This document shows positions 14,914-23,463 of a DNA stretch of 36,467 nucleotides, piece by piece (the first letter of the stretch is position 1; every line of letters begins with the position of its first letter). The position numbers and the translations under genes are program-made. Under the pieces are notes generated by a model. It worked only from the letters and a program-made list of their open reading frames with translations. It was not told the origin of the DNA and searched no databases. Source of the DNA: a bacterium (GTDB lineage Bacteria; Planctomycetota; UBA1135; GCA-002686595); assembly GCA_024228395.1 (NCBI GenBank), contig JAAETM010000095.1:1-36467 (forward strand), in the 5' to 3' direction.

Positions 14914-15822
14914 TCAGGCTTTGGGCCGCAGGATCGTGGTGGAGAGGGTGCCGATGCTGGGTGCGTGGCAAACGACGGTGTCGCCATGCTCGAGCGGGCT
15001 CACCCCCGATGGTGTACCCATCAAAACAATGTCGCCGGGGTTTAGGGTCAGGCGCCGGGATAGATAAGCCAGGGCGCGCGGGATGGTGACCACCATGTCG
15101 CTGGTGAAAGCCTCTTGTTTTAACTCGCCGTTGACCTTGCAGGTCAAGTGCACCTTGCTGCCGTCCAAGTATTCGGAGGGCACCAGAGCGGGGCCCAGCG
15201 GACAAAAGCCATCCATGTTCTTGGCCCGGAACCATGGAAAACCGAGCTTGCGATCTTTGCCCTGCAAGGAGCGTGCGGTCAGGTCATTGGCCAGCGTCAG
15301 GAAAGCCACATGTTCCATGGAGTCCTCTTCAGGGAAATCCTTGCCGCCCAAGCCTATGATCAAAGCCAGTTCGACCTCGTGGTCCACGCGCTCGGTGTAC
15401 CAGGCGGGAACGCTGACTTCGCTACCGGTGGGCACCAGGGTTTCGGGTAGTTTGTTGAAGTAAAGCGGCTCCTTGGGTACGCTTTCGTTGAACTCCTCCG
15501 CGTGGGCTTTGAAATTTTTGCCGAGGGCCAGGATCTTGCCCACCCGATCGCGGTCCACGGGCAAGCAGAGCTCTCCTTCGGGCAGGCCGTTCGGATTGGC
15601 TTCGACTTGCTCCCAGTCCATCCCTCCACTGCGCGGGAGTTTGTCCTCTAGCAGACTCGGGGAAAACCAGCCGTCCTCGGACAGCTCAAACGGATCCGCC
15701 GGCCGTCCCGTTTGGCGCAGGTACGCAGACAGATCCCAGAGTCCTGACCCATCGTCCAATACCAACGAAGCGCGGTGACCCTTGAGGGTGTAAATACGAA
15801 TCGGATCCGGAGCGGTACTCAT
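14914..15822 (-). CDS. Fumarylacetoacetate hydrolase (FAH) family protein
   Basis: This 302-residue protein has an N-terminal domain ahead of the FAH fold. Metal and substrate residues lie in LALGKNFKAHAEE, RVDHEVELALIIG (acidic metal ligands) and LANDLTARSLQ, followed by GDIVLMGTPSGVSP. The family includes fumarylacetoacetases, acylpyruvate hydrolases and 2-oxo-acid decarboxylases, all cleaving or decarboxylating C-C bonds with a divalent metal; the specific reaction cannot be chosen. The start is set at ATG-15822 by TATACT 7 nt upstream. It is first in an operon with the M48 protease, an unusual functional pairing. Confidence 0.9.
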   Translation of the reverse strand: MSTAPDPIRIYTLKGHRASLVLDDGSGLWDLSAYLRQTGRPADPFELSEDGWFSPSLLEDKLPRSGGMDWEQVEANPNGLPEGELCLPVDRDRVGKILALGKNFKAHAEEFNESVPKEPLYFNKLPETLVPTGSEVSVPAWYTERVDHEVELALIIGLGGKDFPEEDSMEHVAFLTLANDLTARSLQGKDRKLGFPWFRAKNMDGFCPLGPALVPSEYLDGSKVHLTCKVNGELKQEAFTSDMVVTIPRALAYLSRRLTLNPGDIVLMGTPSGVSPLEHGDTVVCHAPSIGTLSTTILRPKA

Positions 15823-15829
15823 GTGGGCT

Positions 15830-15835
15830 AGTATA
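15830..15835 (-). promoter_or_regulatory. -10 element (TATACT) of the FAH gene
   Basis: TATACT on the minus strand, in context CCGTATACT, ends 7 nt before ATG-15822. The same CCGTATACT string precedes polA, supporting a shared leaderless promoter type. Confidence 0.6.
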
Positions 15836-15903
15836 CGGATCGCGGTCGCCGGGGGTAGCGGTTGGCGGTTTTCCATCGTCGAGGAAAAGGGCGCTCCGCG
15901 TGG

Positions 15904-15947
15904 GTGGGGGGAGAGTCTGCGGTACGACCCTTGCTCCGCTACTCTTT
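15904..15947. repeat. 44-bp dispersed element, copy B, at the 3' end of the prenyltransferase-fold gene
   Basis: This matches 6301-6344 at 33 of 44 positions, with the stop codon of each gene in register. It spans the last two codons and the downstream flank of the minus-strand gene ending at 15939. Confidence 0.5.
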
Positions 15948-17687
15948 CAGGGTCTCGGCCAGGGTCGAGAGGGCGTACGCCGTCGCCAAAATCGGGTTGC
16001 CTTCCCACCAGCGGGGGGCGTTGCGGTTGGACCAAGAGCCGCTCTCTTTGCTCTGCATGGCGATCAGGCGGCCGGCGAGTTCGCGCTTCCAGGCGTGCTT
16101 GACACCGGCAGCATCGGTCAGTTCGTCGGAGCCGTAGGTGTTGAGCGCGCGGGACATGGCCAGGAAGTAGTAGAAGATTCCCTGGTAGGCGGCGCGCGCG
16201 TCGCGCGAGGTGTCAAAACCCGGGTTCACGTCCAGGGTGTAGTTCTTTTCGAGCCAGGAGTAGGCCGCTTTGACGCGCGGGTCGTCCTTCTTGAGGCCCG
16301 CGAGAACATAACTTTTGAGCAGGGCGTAGGTCATCGATCCGTACGAACGCGGCACGCGCTCGCCATTCTCCAGGTCCAGGAAACCGGCCTTGGAATCGCC
16401 GGGCATGTAACCACTGCCGCCATCGTTGCCCGAGGTGATGATCACGCCACCGTCGTCGATGCGCACGTCGTTGCTCTCCGAGCGGTTCTGGCAGCGCTCC
16501 AGGAAGCTGACTACGCGCTTGTAGGCCTCATGGTCTTCTTCCAGGCCAGACGCGGCTAAGGCTTCCAGGGCCATCTGCAGGTTGGAAAGGTCCGGGCGTT
16601 CGTCGCCGCCGTAACCGATGCCGCCGTAGTAGCGATCGCCTTCGCTGTACCCTTCGCCTTCATCCGCCTGCAAACCGAGCAGGAAACCTTGCGCTTTCTT
16701 GACCGCGGCTTTGTGGTTGGGTTTGTCGCTGGCAGCCAAAGCCATGATCGAGGAAGACGTCACATAGTTCGCCAGCATTCCCTGGTGAATCGACCCGTCT
16801 TCCTTTTGCAGGCTCACCAACCAGTCGAGACCGTCGTCGATGATCTTCTGCACGGCGGCATCACGCGGGGTGGGCAAACCTTGCAGGGAGCCGATCACCA
16901 TGGAGGTCAGACCCGCATCCGGGTGGCCGGGGGCTCCGAACTTTCCATCCTCCGCAACCCGCACCAGGAACGCTGCGCCCTTTTGCATGGAGATCAGGAC
17001 CCGATCCTTGTCGGCCGCTGTGAATGCACCCAGGGGCACGATGGGGGCTTGGGGCCCCTCGGCGGGTCGGAACATCTTCTCGTAGCGCGAGAGGTCGATG
17101 GCGGCCAGGGCCGTGGAGGCCAATGCGGTGCGGCCTGCGATCGTGCTGGGCCAGGAGCCATCGCCCTTGCGTTTTGCCAGCAAGCTGCGAACGTGTTTGA
17201 GCGCGGCGGGTTGTTCCAGGTCGGGGCCGATCAGGCCTTCGAACGGATCCGCGATCGGATCTTGTTTGCCGAGCCAAATGAGGGCGTTGGCGTAGGCCTT
17301 CTTGCGCTCAGGATTTTGGTGGGAAAACAACGCGCGCACGGCAATCGTTGTGAGCTTGGCGTTGGCCTTGTTCATGCCATCCTTGAAGGCACCGTCGCTA
17401 TCCTGGTGGGAGAGCAGGTAGCTGAGGGCGCCCCTGACGAAGTAGCCATCGGGCTCCCGGTACTTGCGCGGGCTCTCTCCCAGGGCGCACAGGACCAACG
17501 CCGTGGTGAGTGGGTCCCCGTAGGAACCGGTGGCGCGATCCTGCTGGGCCCGCATCCAGCGGATCGTCCCGTCCAGGGAGTCCTTGATCTGGGTCTCGGG
17601 GCCGGGGCGACCTCCGGGGTCCTGGGCGAGACAGGGGAGGGTGGACGCGAGAACGGCGGCCGCCGTGAGGATAAGTGCTTTGAACAT
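15939..17687 (-). CDS. Secreted prenyltransferase/squalene-oxidase-fold repeat protein
   Basis: This 582-residue protein has a clear signal peptide (MFKALILTAAAVLASTLP, cleavage likely after CLA). The mature part is a chain of alpha-helical repeats with QDSDGAF, QKEDGSI and SKESGSW-type motifs, the QW-like repeats of terpenoid cyclases and prenyltransferase subunits (alpha/alpha barrel). It lacks an evident DxDD or DCTAE catalytic motif, so enzymatic cyclisation is unlikely; such secreted repeats are common and poorly understood in planctomycetes. Start ATG-17687 lies at the signal peptide Met. A 21-nt hairpin (17701-17721) lies just upstream. Confidence 0.87.
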   Translation of the reverse strand: MFKALILTAAAVLASTLPCLAQDPGGRPGPETQIKDSLDGTIRWMRAQQDRATGSYGDPLTTALVLCALGESPRKYREPDGYFVRGALSYLLSHQDSDGAFKDGMNKANAKLTTIAVRALFSHQNPERKKAYANALIWLGKQDPIADPFEGLIGPDLEQPAALKHVRSLLAKRKGDGSWPSTIAGRTALASTALAAIDLSRYEKMFRPAEGPQAPIVPLGAFTAADKDRVLISMQKGAAFLVRVAEDGKFGAPGHPDAGLTSMVIGSLQGLPTPRDAAVQKIIDDGLDWLVSLQKEDGSIHQGMLANYVTSSSIMALAASDKPNHKAAVKKAQGFLLGLQADEGEGYSEGDRYYGGIGYGGDERPDLSNLQMALEALAASGLEEDHEAYKRVVSFLERCQNRSESNDVRIDDGGVIITSGNDGGSGYMPGDSKAGFLDLENGERVPRSYGSMTYALLKSYVLAGLKKDDPRVKAAYSWLEKNYTLDVNPGFDTSRDARAAYQGIFYYFLAMSRALNTYGSDELTDAAGVKHAWKRELAGRLIAMQSKESGSWSNRNAPRWWEGNPILATAYALSTLAETLKE

Positions 17688-17700
17688 GGCTATAGGGGGG

Positions 17701-17721
17701 CTGGGCGGTATCGCCGCCCAG
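17701..17721. repeat. Short perfect hairpin upstream of the prenyltransferase-fold gene
   Basis: CTGGGCGG and CCGCCCAG flank a 5-nt loop (17709-17713). It sits between the YbjQ stop and the next start on the same strand, with no T-run after it, so it could be a 5' leader stem or a weak transcription boundary. Confidence 0.4.
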
Positions 17722-17768
17722 CCAGAACTTAACGTCCATATCCCCGAAGGGTTCAAGCAACCTCCCCG

Positions 17769-18086
17769 TTATTGCTTCAGGCGCACGGCGGTTCCATAGG
17801 CTAGGACCTCGGCGGCGGCCCGGGAGACCCCGCAGGTCGCAAAACGGAAGCCCACGATGGCGTTGGCGCCCAAGGAGCGCGCTTCGGCGGTCATGCGGTC
17901 TATGGCCTGCTCGCGGCTCTGGGCCACCAGGGCCGTGTATTCAACGACTTCGCCGCCCACCACGATGCGCAGCGTGGCTCGAAAATCCCGCCAGAGGTTG
18001 CGCGAGCGAACCACGGTTCCTCGGGCCATGCCCAGGGTCTCTTTGATCTCCTTTCCTGGGATCGAATCGGTGGTCGTAATGAGCAT
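17769..18086 (-). CDS. YbjQ-family (heavy-metal-binding domain) protein
   Basis: This 105-residue protein matches the YbjQ/UPF0145 family: ITTTDSIPGKEIKETLGMARG at the start, an RNLWRDFRATLRIVVGGEV middle, and GANAIVGFRF with AYGTAVRL at the end. The family forms pentamers of unknown cellular role. Its ATG shares one base with the stop of the anti-sigma-like gene (TGATG), so it is translationally coupled to it. The longer frame to 18332 lies inside that gene and is rejected. Confidence 0.9.
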   Translation of the reverse strand: MLITTTDSIPGKEIKETLGMARGTVVRSRNLWRDFRATLRIVVGGEVVEYTALVAQSREQAIDRMTAEARSLGANAIVGFRFATCGVSRAAAEVLAYGTAVRLKQ

Positions 18087-18532
18087 CAGCGGTGAACCTT
18101 GCGGTAGGGGTCGTGGGGGAGAACGGCCAGCCGTTCCCGAAGGGTCAGAAGGGTCACGAGGCAAACGCCAGTGGCGCCGGAGAGTAGAAACAATTGCATG
18201 GTCCAGTGCTCGTTCGAGCCCAGGACCGAAATGCCAAGGGCTGCGGCAAACCCTGCCACAGCTAGAATGCAAAGCCACAGCCCAAGGCGCAATCCTTTGC
18301 GATGCAGTGGGTCTTGGCCGAGCCTTTGCCACTCGCGGTCCTCCGGTTCTGGGGGGATGGTGCGGCGCGCGAGCAGGGCGAATTCGCGCAGCTCAGCGAC
18401 CTCTTTTTCCAGGGCGGGTTCTACGGCGAGGCGGGACTCGAAGCGTCGGCACTCGGCCAATTCAAGTTCCCCATCCACGTAGGCCATGGCGAGCATCTGA
18501 TCCTTTTCAAGCTCGTCTGAATCGTGCTTCAT
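18086..18532 (-). CDS. Anti-sigma-factor-like membrane protein
   Basis: The 148 residues begin with an anti-sigma-like helical part (LAMAYVDGELELAECRRFE and EVAELREFALLARR), as in RsiW/FecR-type anti-sigma domains, but no HxxxCxxC zinc site is visible. Two transmembrane segments follow (LGLWLCILAVAGFAAALGI and LFLLSGATGVCLVTLLTL). It starts at ATG-18532, overlapping the sigma-factor stop as ATGA. Position, coupling and topology support inhibition of the upstream ECF sigma factor at the inner membrane. The short C-terminus makes an extracytoplasmic sensor domain unlikely. Confidence 0.75.
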   Translation of the reverse strand: MKHDSDELEKDQMLAMAYVDGELELAECRRFESRLAVEPALEKEVAELREFALLARRTIPPEPEDREWQRLGQDPLHRKGLRLGLWLCILAVAGFAAALGISVLGSNEHWTMQLFLLSGATGVCLVTLLTLRERLAVLPHDPYRKVHR

Positions 18533-19140
18533 TGGGTGGCCTCCATTTGCGGAGTGCTGGTGTTTTGATGGGGGTCCAGGGCCGGGCCGAGCGCGTCGCG
18601 CATGCGGCGGCGGGCATGGAACAGGCGCGACATGACGGTGCCTTCCGGAATCTCCAAGGCCTCGGCGATCTCCTTGTAACTGAGATCCTCCTGGTGGCGC
18701 AGGGTCAAGATTTCACGGTCCCTCGCGGAGAGTTTCCCCATGGCCTCCATGTACAGCCGTTCCGTTTCGGTTTGGCTGGCTTGGGCGGAGGGGTCGGGCG
18801 TGTTGCCTTCGATGTCGAAGTCGAGTGGGTCGCCGCTTGCGTCGACCTGGTGGATCGACCGTTCGCGGGTTCGGCGGCCCTTGCGCAGGAAACTGAAACA
18901 GGTGTTGCGCAGGATACGGTGGAACCAGGGAAGGAACGGTTTGGACGTGTCGAAGGATTCGCGCGCTTTGTAGACGCGCATAAAAGTTTCCTGGGCCAGG
19001 TCCATGGCGTCTTCGCGGGAGCCAACCATGGAATAGGCGATGTGAAAGGCTCGACCTCGGAGCAAACGAAACAGGCTGTCAAAAGCCCGCAAGTCGCCGT
19101 CGTGTAGTCGCGTCATCAGGATCGAAGATTCGGTATGCAT
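18529..19140 (-). CDS. ECF-type RNA polymerase sigma factor
   Basis: This 203-residue sigma-70-family protein contains only regions 2 and 4. Region 2 is seen in FDSLFRLLRGRAFHIAY, DAMDLAQETFMRVYKARE and FLPWFHRILRNTCFSFLR. Region 4 is KLSARDREILTLRH then LSYKEIAEALEIPEGTVMSRLFHARRR, a helix-turn-helix that reads the -35 element. It starts at ATG-19140, and its stop is coupled to the anti-sigma-like gene. A perfect 6-4-6 palindrome lies about 27 nt upstream. Confidence 0.92.
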   Translation of the reverse strand: MHTESSILMTRLHDGDLRAFDSLFRLLRGRAFHIAYSMVGSREDAMDLAQETFMRVYKARESFDTSKPFLPWFHRILRNTCFSFLRKGRRTRERSIHQVDASGDPLDFDIEGNTPDPSAQASQTETERLYMEAMGKLSARDREILTLRHQEDLSYKEIAEALEIPEGTVMSRLFHARRRMRDALGPALDPHQNTSTPQMEATQ

Positions 19141-19166
19141 CGTGGGGACGGGCTTGCGTTTCCAGA

Positions 19167-19182
19167 TTGCCAAATGTGGCAA
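19167..19182. promoter_or_regulatory. Palindrome upstream of the ECF sigma operon, candidate operator
   Basis: TTGCCA, four bases (AATG), then TGGCAA form a perfect 16-bp palindrome that ends 27 nt before the sigma-factor ATG. It could be a dimeric repressor site. A -10 at the right distance from the embedded TTGCCA is not evident. Confidence 0.4.
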
Positions 19183-19293
19183 GAATGGTTTCGGCCCTCA
19201 ATTCTGACCCCGATACGTTGGGGCCGGGTTTCAATTCAGGAAAACCTGTGAAAAGCCACTCGAAACAGCCTTGTTGGGGCTTAGAAGCAGGAT

Positions 19294-20703
19294 TTATCCG
19301 TTTTTTGAGGGGAGGCGAGAAGCCAGGACGCCCAGCAGGGCGGTTGCGGCGCGACGGCTCGATCCCGGGCTCCCCAAGCGTTGACTGACCCGCTCCAACT
19401 CTTCCATGCAGCGGCTGCGTTCCACGCCGTCCTTGTTCACCCGTTGGATATCGAGGGAAACCTGCTCCAAGGGACCGTCATCCCCAAAGCAGTACTCGTT
19501 CAGAATGAATTTGCCCGCGACCAGGTTGGTGGAGGCGAACATTCCGGTGGTCAGCAGCTTGTGCGCCACGTGTTTCTTCCAACCACCCGGGTCGCGGTAA
19601 ATGACTACGGCGGGAATGCGATGGAAGAGCAGGTCGGTGAGCACCGTGCCCGACACCGCCAGGGAACCACGGCAGGTGGAGAGCGTGCCATGCAAGTCTC
19701 CAATCGTGAGCTCGATGGTATTGGTGATGTGCGGACAGCGCGCGCGGAAGTCCATGAGGTGCTGCTCGATGGCTTCCCGATGCATGTCCCCCGATTGCGC
19801 GATGGACAATCGCTGCTTGGGTTGTGCTTCGCATAGTGGTTCGATGGCGCGCAGCATCCAGGGTAGGTTGTCGGCGATTTCTCCGCAGCGGCTGCCGGGC
19901 AGCAGAACCCAGTCCTTGCGGGATTCCGCCTCGGGTGCGGGGGGTGGTTCCAGCTTGACCAGCTCATCCAGAAGCGGGTGCCCCACGTGGGTGACAGGAA
20001 CCCGGTGGCGCGCGTACCAATGGGGTTCGAAGGGCAAAATGGTCAGGGCATGGCTGATGTACTTCCGGTAGCGCCCCACACGCCAGGGGGCCCAACCCCA
20101 AAACTGCGGCGCTATATGATGCACGCTGGGCACGCCATAGCGACTAGCCACGCGCGCCATGGGCACGTGCAAGGCGGGGGAGTCCACGGGCACGAATAGA
20201 TCCACAGGATCTGTAGAATCACTGCCTTGGAAAGCCTCGGCGGCTATTTGAATCAGACCCACGTAGAAAGGCAGGGCTTGGGCGATTCCTTTTGCGTGCA
20301 GGGTCGCGTCCGCAACGGGATCGGCTAGAACCTCCACACCGGCTTCTTTTAAGGCGTGCCCTCCAAAGCCCGCGATCCGCGGCCGCGCTAGGCCGTTCTC
20401 TTCGGCGACTTTGTAAATGGCCCGGGCCAGGTTGGCCGAGTGGATTTCGCCGGAGGCTTCCGCGCACGACAGGAAGATACGCAGCGGCTGTTTCAGGTTC
20501 GCTAGGTTCGTGAGGTCGGGTACATGATCTACGGGCTGCATCGGCTGGGCGGCCAGGTCGCCGCGCACTTCGCGCTCATGCCGCTTCCGGGATACGAATA
20601 GGTACCACAGCAGGCTTGGGATCCACCGAAAGAGGTCGAAGAGGGCGTGTCCCAATTCCCGCCTAGCGGCCCATTTCGGGTTGGGAGTGCCAGCGGATTT
20701 CAT
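19294..20703 (-). CDS. lpxB: Lipid-A-disaccharide synthase (LpxB) with N-terminal extension
   Basis: LpxB transfers 2,3-diacylglucosamine-1-P from UDP onto lipid X to make the lipid A disaccharide at the inner membrane. This 469-residue version has the family start LRIFLSCAEASGEIHSA near residue 74 (E. coli begins here with GEASGD), FWGWAPWRVGR, and LLPGSRCGEI in the nucleotide-binding half. VSGTVLTDLLFHRIPAVVIYR corresponds to the conserved SGTATLE region, but the usual Glu is Asp or shifted. Residues 1-73 are extra, with a hydrophobic run at about 21-38 that could add membrane anchorage. ATG-20703 is supported by TAGACT 7 nt upstream. Confidence 0.88.
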   Translation of the reverse strand: MKSAGTPNPKWAARRELGHALFDLFRWIPSLLWYLFVSRKRHEREVRGDLAAQPMQPVDHVPDLTNLANLKQPLRIFLSCAEASGEIHSANLARAIYKVAEENGLARPRIAGFGGHALKEAGVEVLADPVADATLHAKGIAQALPFYVGLIQIAAEAFQGSDSTDPVDLFVPVDSPALHVPMARVASRYGVPSVHHIAPQFWGWAPWRVGRYRKYISHALTILPFEPHWYARHRVPVTHVGHPLLDELVKLEPPPAPEAESRKDWVLLPGSRCGEIADNLPWMLRAIEPLCEAQPKQRLSIAQSGDMHREAIEQHLMDFRARCPHITNTIELTIGDLHGTLSTCRGSLAVSGTVLTDLLFHRIPAVVIYRDPGGWKKHVAHKLLTTGMFASTNLVAGKFILNEYCFGDDGPLEQVSLDIQRVNKDGVERSRCMEELERVSQRLGSPGSSRRAATALLGVLASRLPSKNG

Positions 20704-20710
20704 GGGGGTG

Positions 20711-20716
20711 AGTCTA
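20711..20716 (-). promoter_or_regulatory. -10 element (TAGACT) of lpxB
   Basis: TAGACT on the minus strand ends 7 nt before ATG-20703. The same hexamer precedes recJ and selA, at a spacing of 6 nt. Confidence 0.6.
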
Positions 20717-20859
20717 GCTTAGAAGCACAGCTGAGGTACAGGCGAGCCAGGCCAAAGGGGCGCGCAGGACTTGGGGATCCCTCGAAATTGGCACATGGCG
20801 AACCTGGGGGCGCGGGCGCGCTCTTTTCCCTTGGATCCACGCTTCAGCCCCAGCAACCT

Positions 20860-22299
20860 ATGGACGACATGCTCCATCGCCTCCTACTCTCTTGTTTCTG
20901 CTGCCTGATCCTGCCCATGTCCGCAATCGCCCAGGGCAAGGAGGTTCGCTACAGGGAGATCGGCGTGACCATGGCGGCTCCTAAGGGTTATGACGCCATG
21001 CCTATTCCGCGCACAAAAAACGTGCTCAAGTTGGTTTACGTGCGGCGTGACGAGCAGTCTGGAACCACCCTGACCCTCTCCCTGTATCGAACCGCGGTGA
21101 AACCAGGTGTGTCGGGGGTGGACGATTCCTTTTTGGCCAACGTGCTGAAGGCCAAGGCCACGGGCAAAACCAAAAAGTTCAAGAGCTTGGGCGAGTACAA
21201 ACGCCTGCGCTATCCCTTTGAGCGTAACGGTCGCCGGGGGTATCTCTTCTCCTATGTTGGAGGGGACTATGCGTATTTCTTGGTGGGGGAGTCCCCCAGT
21301 GCTTTGTTCGATTCGAACTCTTCCGCCTGGAATCGAACGGCGGATGAACTGCGCATACACCCACCCGCCCGCGATGACCGCAAGCGTGCGGAACTGGAAC
21401 TCAAGTATGGGCGCAGTCGCCATTCGGACAAGGAGCGTCGCATCCAGGCGAACCTATCTTTGGTGGAAGGCTGGCATGCTTTCGACAGCGAGGAATACAT
21501 TTACTTGCTGCATGGGGACGACACCCAAGCGTGGAAAGAGTTTGATGGGCAACTGAGCGGTGTGCGTCGATACCTAACGGAGCATGTGCTATCGCATCGC
21601 AATCAGGAACCCGAGGATGTGGGCGTGGTACGACTCTGCCAGAGCCGACAGGAGTATCTGGACTACGGTGGCCAGGGCTGGACCGCGGGTTACTTCAGCC
21701 CCTCTGAAGATGAGCTGGTGCTCTACGATCCGGGCGATGTCGGCGCCATGCTCGGCGTGCTGCGCCACGAGTCCTTTCACCAGTACATCTACGCGGCCCT
21801 GGGTGGCATCTCACCGCACATCTGGTTTGATGAGGGCTACGCGGAACTCATGGCCAGTGCCCGCGTGGAGGGGCAGCGCCTGACCGGGTTCAACCCCATG
21901 CCGCATCATTTGCAGATCCTCTCGCAGATGCTCGGGGAAGACGGCAAGGGACTCGAACCGCTCGATGTGTTCCTGCACCTTTCCCAGAAGGACTTTTACG
22001 CAGCGCCCAACGAATACTACGCCCAAGCCTGGATCTGGCTGGAGTTCCTGATGAACTCCCACTACGGCCAACGCTCCTCGCGCGGTGAGGATTTCATCAA
22101 GAGCTACGTGCGGCATATTCGCGAGGAGTGGAAAAAGCGCGTGGAGGCTTCCTCCTCTGGCGGCGCTTTGCACACCGGCACCCTTGTCGAAGTTCGCGAG
22201 TTTGCCCTGTTTAAAGCGCTGAAACACTTCGATCTAAAAGCCGCTGAACCCGCGTTCCTGCGTTTTGTGAAGGAGCGAATTGCGGTCGAGACAAAATAG
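20860..22299 (+). CDS. Secreted HExxH zinc metalloprotease-like protein (DUF1570/peptidase-MA-like)
   Basis: This 479-residue protein has a signal peptide MLHRLLLSCFCCLILPMSA with cleavage near AIAQ. The catalytic helix reads LRHESFHQYIY, HESFH at about 303-307, followed 20 residues later by WFDEGYAEL, whose Glu would be the third zinc ligand (gluzincin arrangement). A beta-rich domain of about 200 residues comes first, and the helical tail ends KERIAVETK. Similar DUF1570-type proteins are frequent in planctomycetes, with unknown substrates. The start is set at ATG-20860 (MDDMLHR); ATG-20869 is equally possible. The longer frame to 20647 overlaps the lpxB start. Confidence 0.82.
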   Translation: MDDMLHRLLLSCFCCLILPMSAIAQGKEVRYREIGVTMAAPKGYDAMPIPRTKNVLKLVYVRRDEQSGTTLTLSLYRTAVKPGVSGVDDSFLANVLKAKATGKTKKFKSLGEYKRLRYPFERNGRRGYLFSYVGGDYAYFLVGESPSALFDSNSSAWNRTADELRIHPPARDDRKRAELELKYGRSRHSDKERRIQANLSLVEGWHAFDSEEYIYLLHGDDTQAWKEFDGQLSGVRRYLTEHVLSHRNQEPEDVGVVRLCQSRQEYLDYGGQGWTAGYFSPSEDELVLYDPGDVGAMLGVLRHESFHQYIYAALGGISPHIWFDEGYAELMASARVEGQRLTGFNPMPHHLQILSQMLGEDGKGLEPLDVFLHLSQKDFYAAPNEYYAQAWIWLEFLMNSHYGQRSSRGEDFIKSYVRHIREEWKKRVEASSSGGALHTGTLVEVREFALFKALKHFDLKAAEPAFLRFVKERIAVETK

Positions 22300-22432
22300 G
22301 AATATCGACCGGTTGCGTTCTTGATGCTGCCCTTGGAGGCCAGATTCTGGGGGCGCTTCAAAATGAGTCAAAGGCCATACCCCAGCTCGGCGTGGCTTCA
22401 GTGGGCCTTGGGGCTTGAATCGATGACATAGC

Positions 22433-22693
22433 ATGCTGGCTATTGTCACCGTTTCACCCCTTGGCAGCTCGGATGTCGTGTTGGCGCTGATCTTCGCTTC
22501 CTTTTATTGGAGGGCTGCGCGCATGGATGGGGTGTGGCCGCCGATTTGGGCGGTGTTGAGTGTGGTGGTTTGGATCGTTGGCAGCCGCTTTTTTGGGCTG
22601 GGCATCATCGCAACCCAAGTGTTGCTGTTTTTTGGCATCGCTGCTGGCCGTGCTTACTTAGAGATACGCGACGAGGATCGACGCGTGGAATGA
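22433..22693 (+). CDS. Small membrane protein of unknown function
   Basis: This 86-residue frame is rich in hydrophobic residues with two to three likely membrane helices (VVLALIFASFYWRAAR, WAVLSVVVWIVGSRFFGLGI, TQVLLFFGIAAGRAYL) and an acidic tail EIRDEDRRVE. The helix-like distribution and charged ends argue for a real gene, but no family is recognised. It ends 5 nt before the stop of the convergent ABC permease. No promoter or ribosome site stands out. Confidence 0.55.
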   Translation: MLAIVTVSPLGSSDVVLALIFASFYWRAARMDGVWPPIWAVLSVVVWIVGSRFFGLGIIATQVLLFFGIAAGRAYLEIRDEDRRVE

Positions 22694-22698
22694 ACCGC

Positions 22699-23463
22699 CT
22701 ACGGAGTTCTGTGGCGGAAGATGGCAAAACCAGCGATGAAGGCGACCGCTTGAATCCCGAGCATGACGGCCACGCGATCCAGGGGGGTCGTATTGGTGCT
22801 GATGATGGCGGAGAACGTTTGAATGTCAGTCCAGCGGAAAATGGAATAGTGCGTGATCGTCTTAACCATATAGATCGCGAATTCGGCGATGGCAAAGAAC
22901 AGGAAGACGAAGGCAATCTTGAGGGGCTGCTGACCAATGGCGGATACCGCGAAGGTCACACTGAACATGGCACCCAGGAACACGGACTGGTAGGCGCTGC
23001 AGCGCAAGAGGTCCGAGTAGCGCATGGAAGTGCCCACGGTCTCCAGCAGCGCCGGCACGGTCAAACTCGAAAGGAACACGGGGATGGCCACGGCTAACTG
23101 GCCCATGACGAAGCGTTCGGTGTAAAGCCGTAGCCGCGAGACGGGGCGGGCCAGCCAGACCTCCAGGGTGCCGCGCTGGGCTTCACCCGCGATCGCATTG
23201 GAAGCGAATAGCACCGCGGCGGTGGAACCGAGGATGTTGCAGGCCTTGAAGTAGTGTTGACCGGCCACGTAGGCGGGGGCGCCGAGCTTGTCGACCAGTT
23301 TGATTTGGTCCGCGAGGATGGGCAGTGGCGAGGCCAGCATCTTGAGCGCGCCCAAGTTCTCGGTGAAGGCCGGCCACCAGTGGATGGCTGCATACAAAAG
23401 GCCTTCCAGCATGATGAACAGGAAGAAGCTGAACAGGGCGTAGGAAATCAGGTCGCGTCGCAT
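22699..23463 (-). CDS. ABC-2 type transporter permease
   Basis: This 254-residue inner-membrane protein has about six hydrophobic segments (ALFSFFLFIMLEGLLYAAI, VAIPVFLSSLTVPALLE, IAFVFLFFAIAEFAIYMV, and a last VAFIAGFAIFRHRTP). The cytosolic motif GEAQRGTLEVWLARPVSR matches the ABC-2 permease elbow. Its ATG overlaps the ATPase stop by one base (TGATG). With the adjacent ATPase it makes a two-gene exporter; the substrate is not evident. The frame to 23697 lies in the ATPase gene and is rejected. Confidence 0.85.
   Translation of the reverse strand: MRRDLISYALFSFFLFIMLEGLLYAAIHWWPAFTENLGALKMLASPLPILADQIKLVDKLGAPAYVAGQHYFKACNILGSTAAVLFASNAIAGEAQRGTLEVWLARPVSRLRLYTERFVMGQLAVAIPVFLSSLTVPALLETVGTSMRYSDLLRCSAYQSVFLGAMFSVTFAVSAIGQQPLKIAFVFLFFAIAEFAIYMVKTITHYSIFRWTDIQTFSAIISTNTTPLDRVAVMLGIQAVAFIAGFAIFRHRTP

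Noticed and set aside
17701-17721. Hairpin as an intrinsic terminator of the YbjQ operon
   Set aside because: It has a stable stem but is followed by C and A residues, not a T-run; kept only as a hairpin.
16689-17732. 347-residue plus-strand ORF opposite the prenyltransferase-fold gene
   Set aside because: Composition is Gly/His-rich and repetitive, a mirror of the repeats on the true strand.
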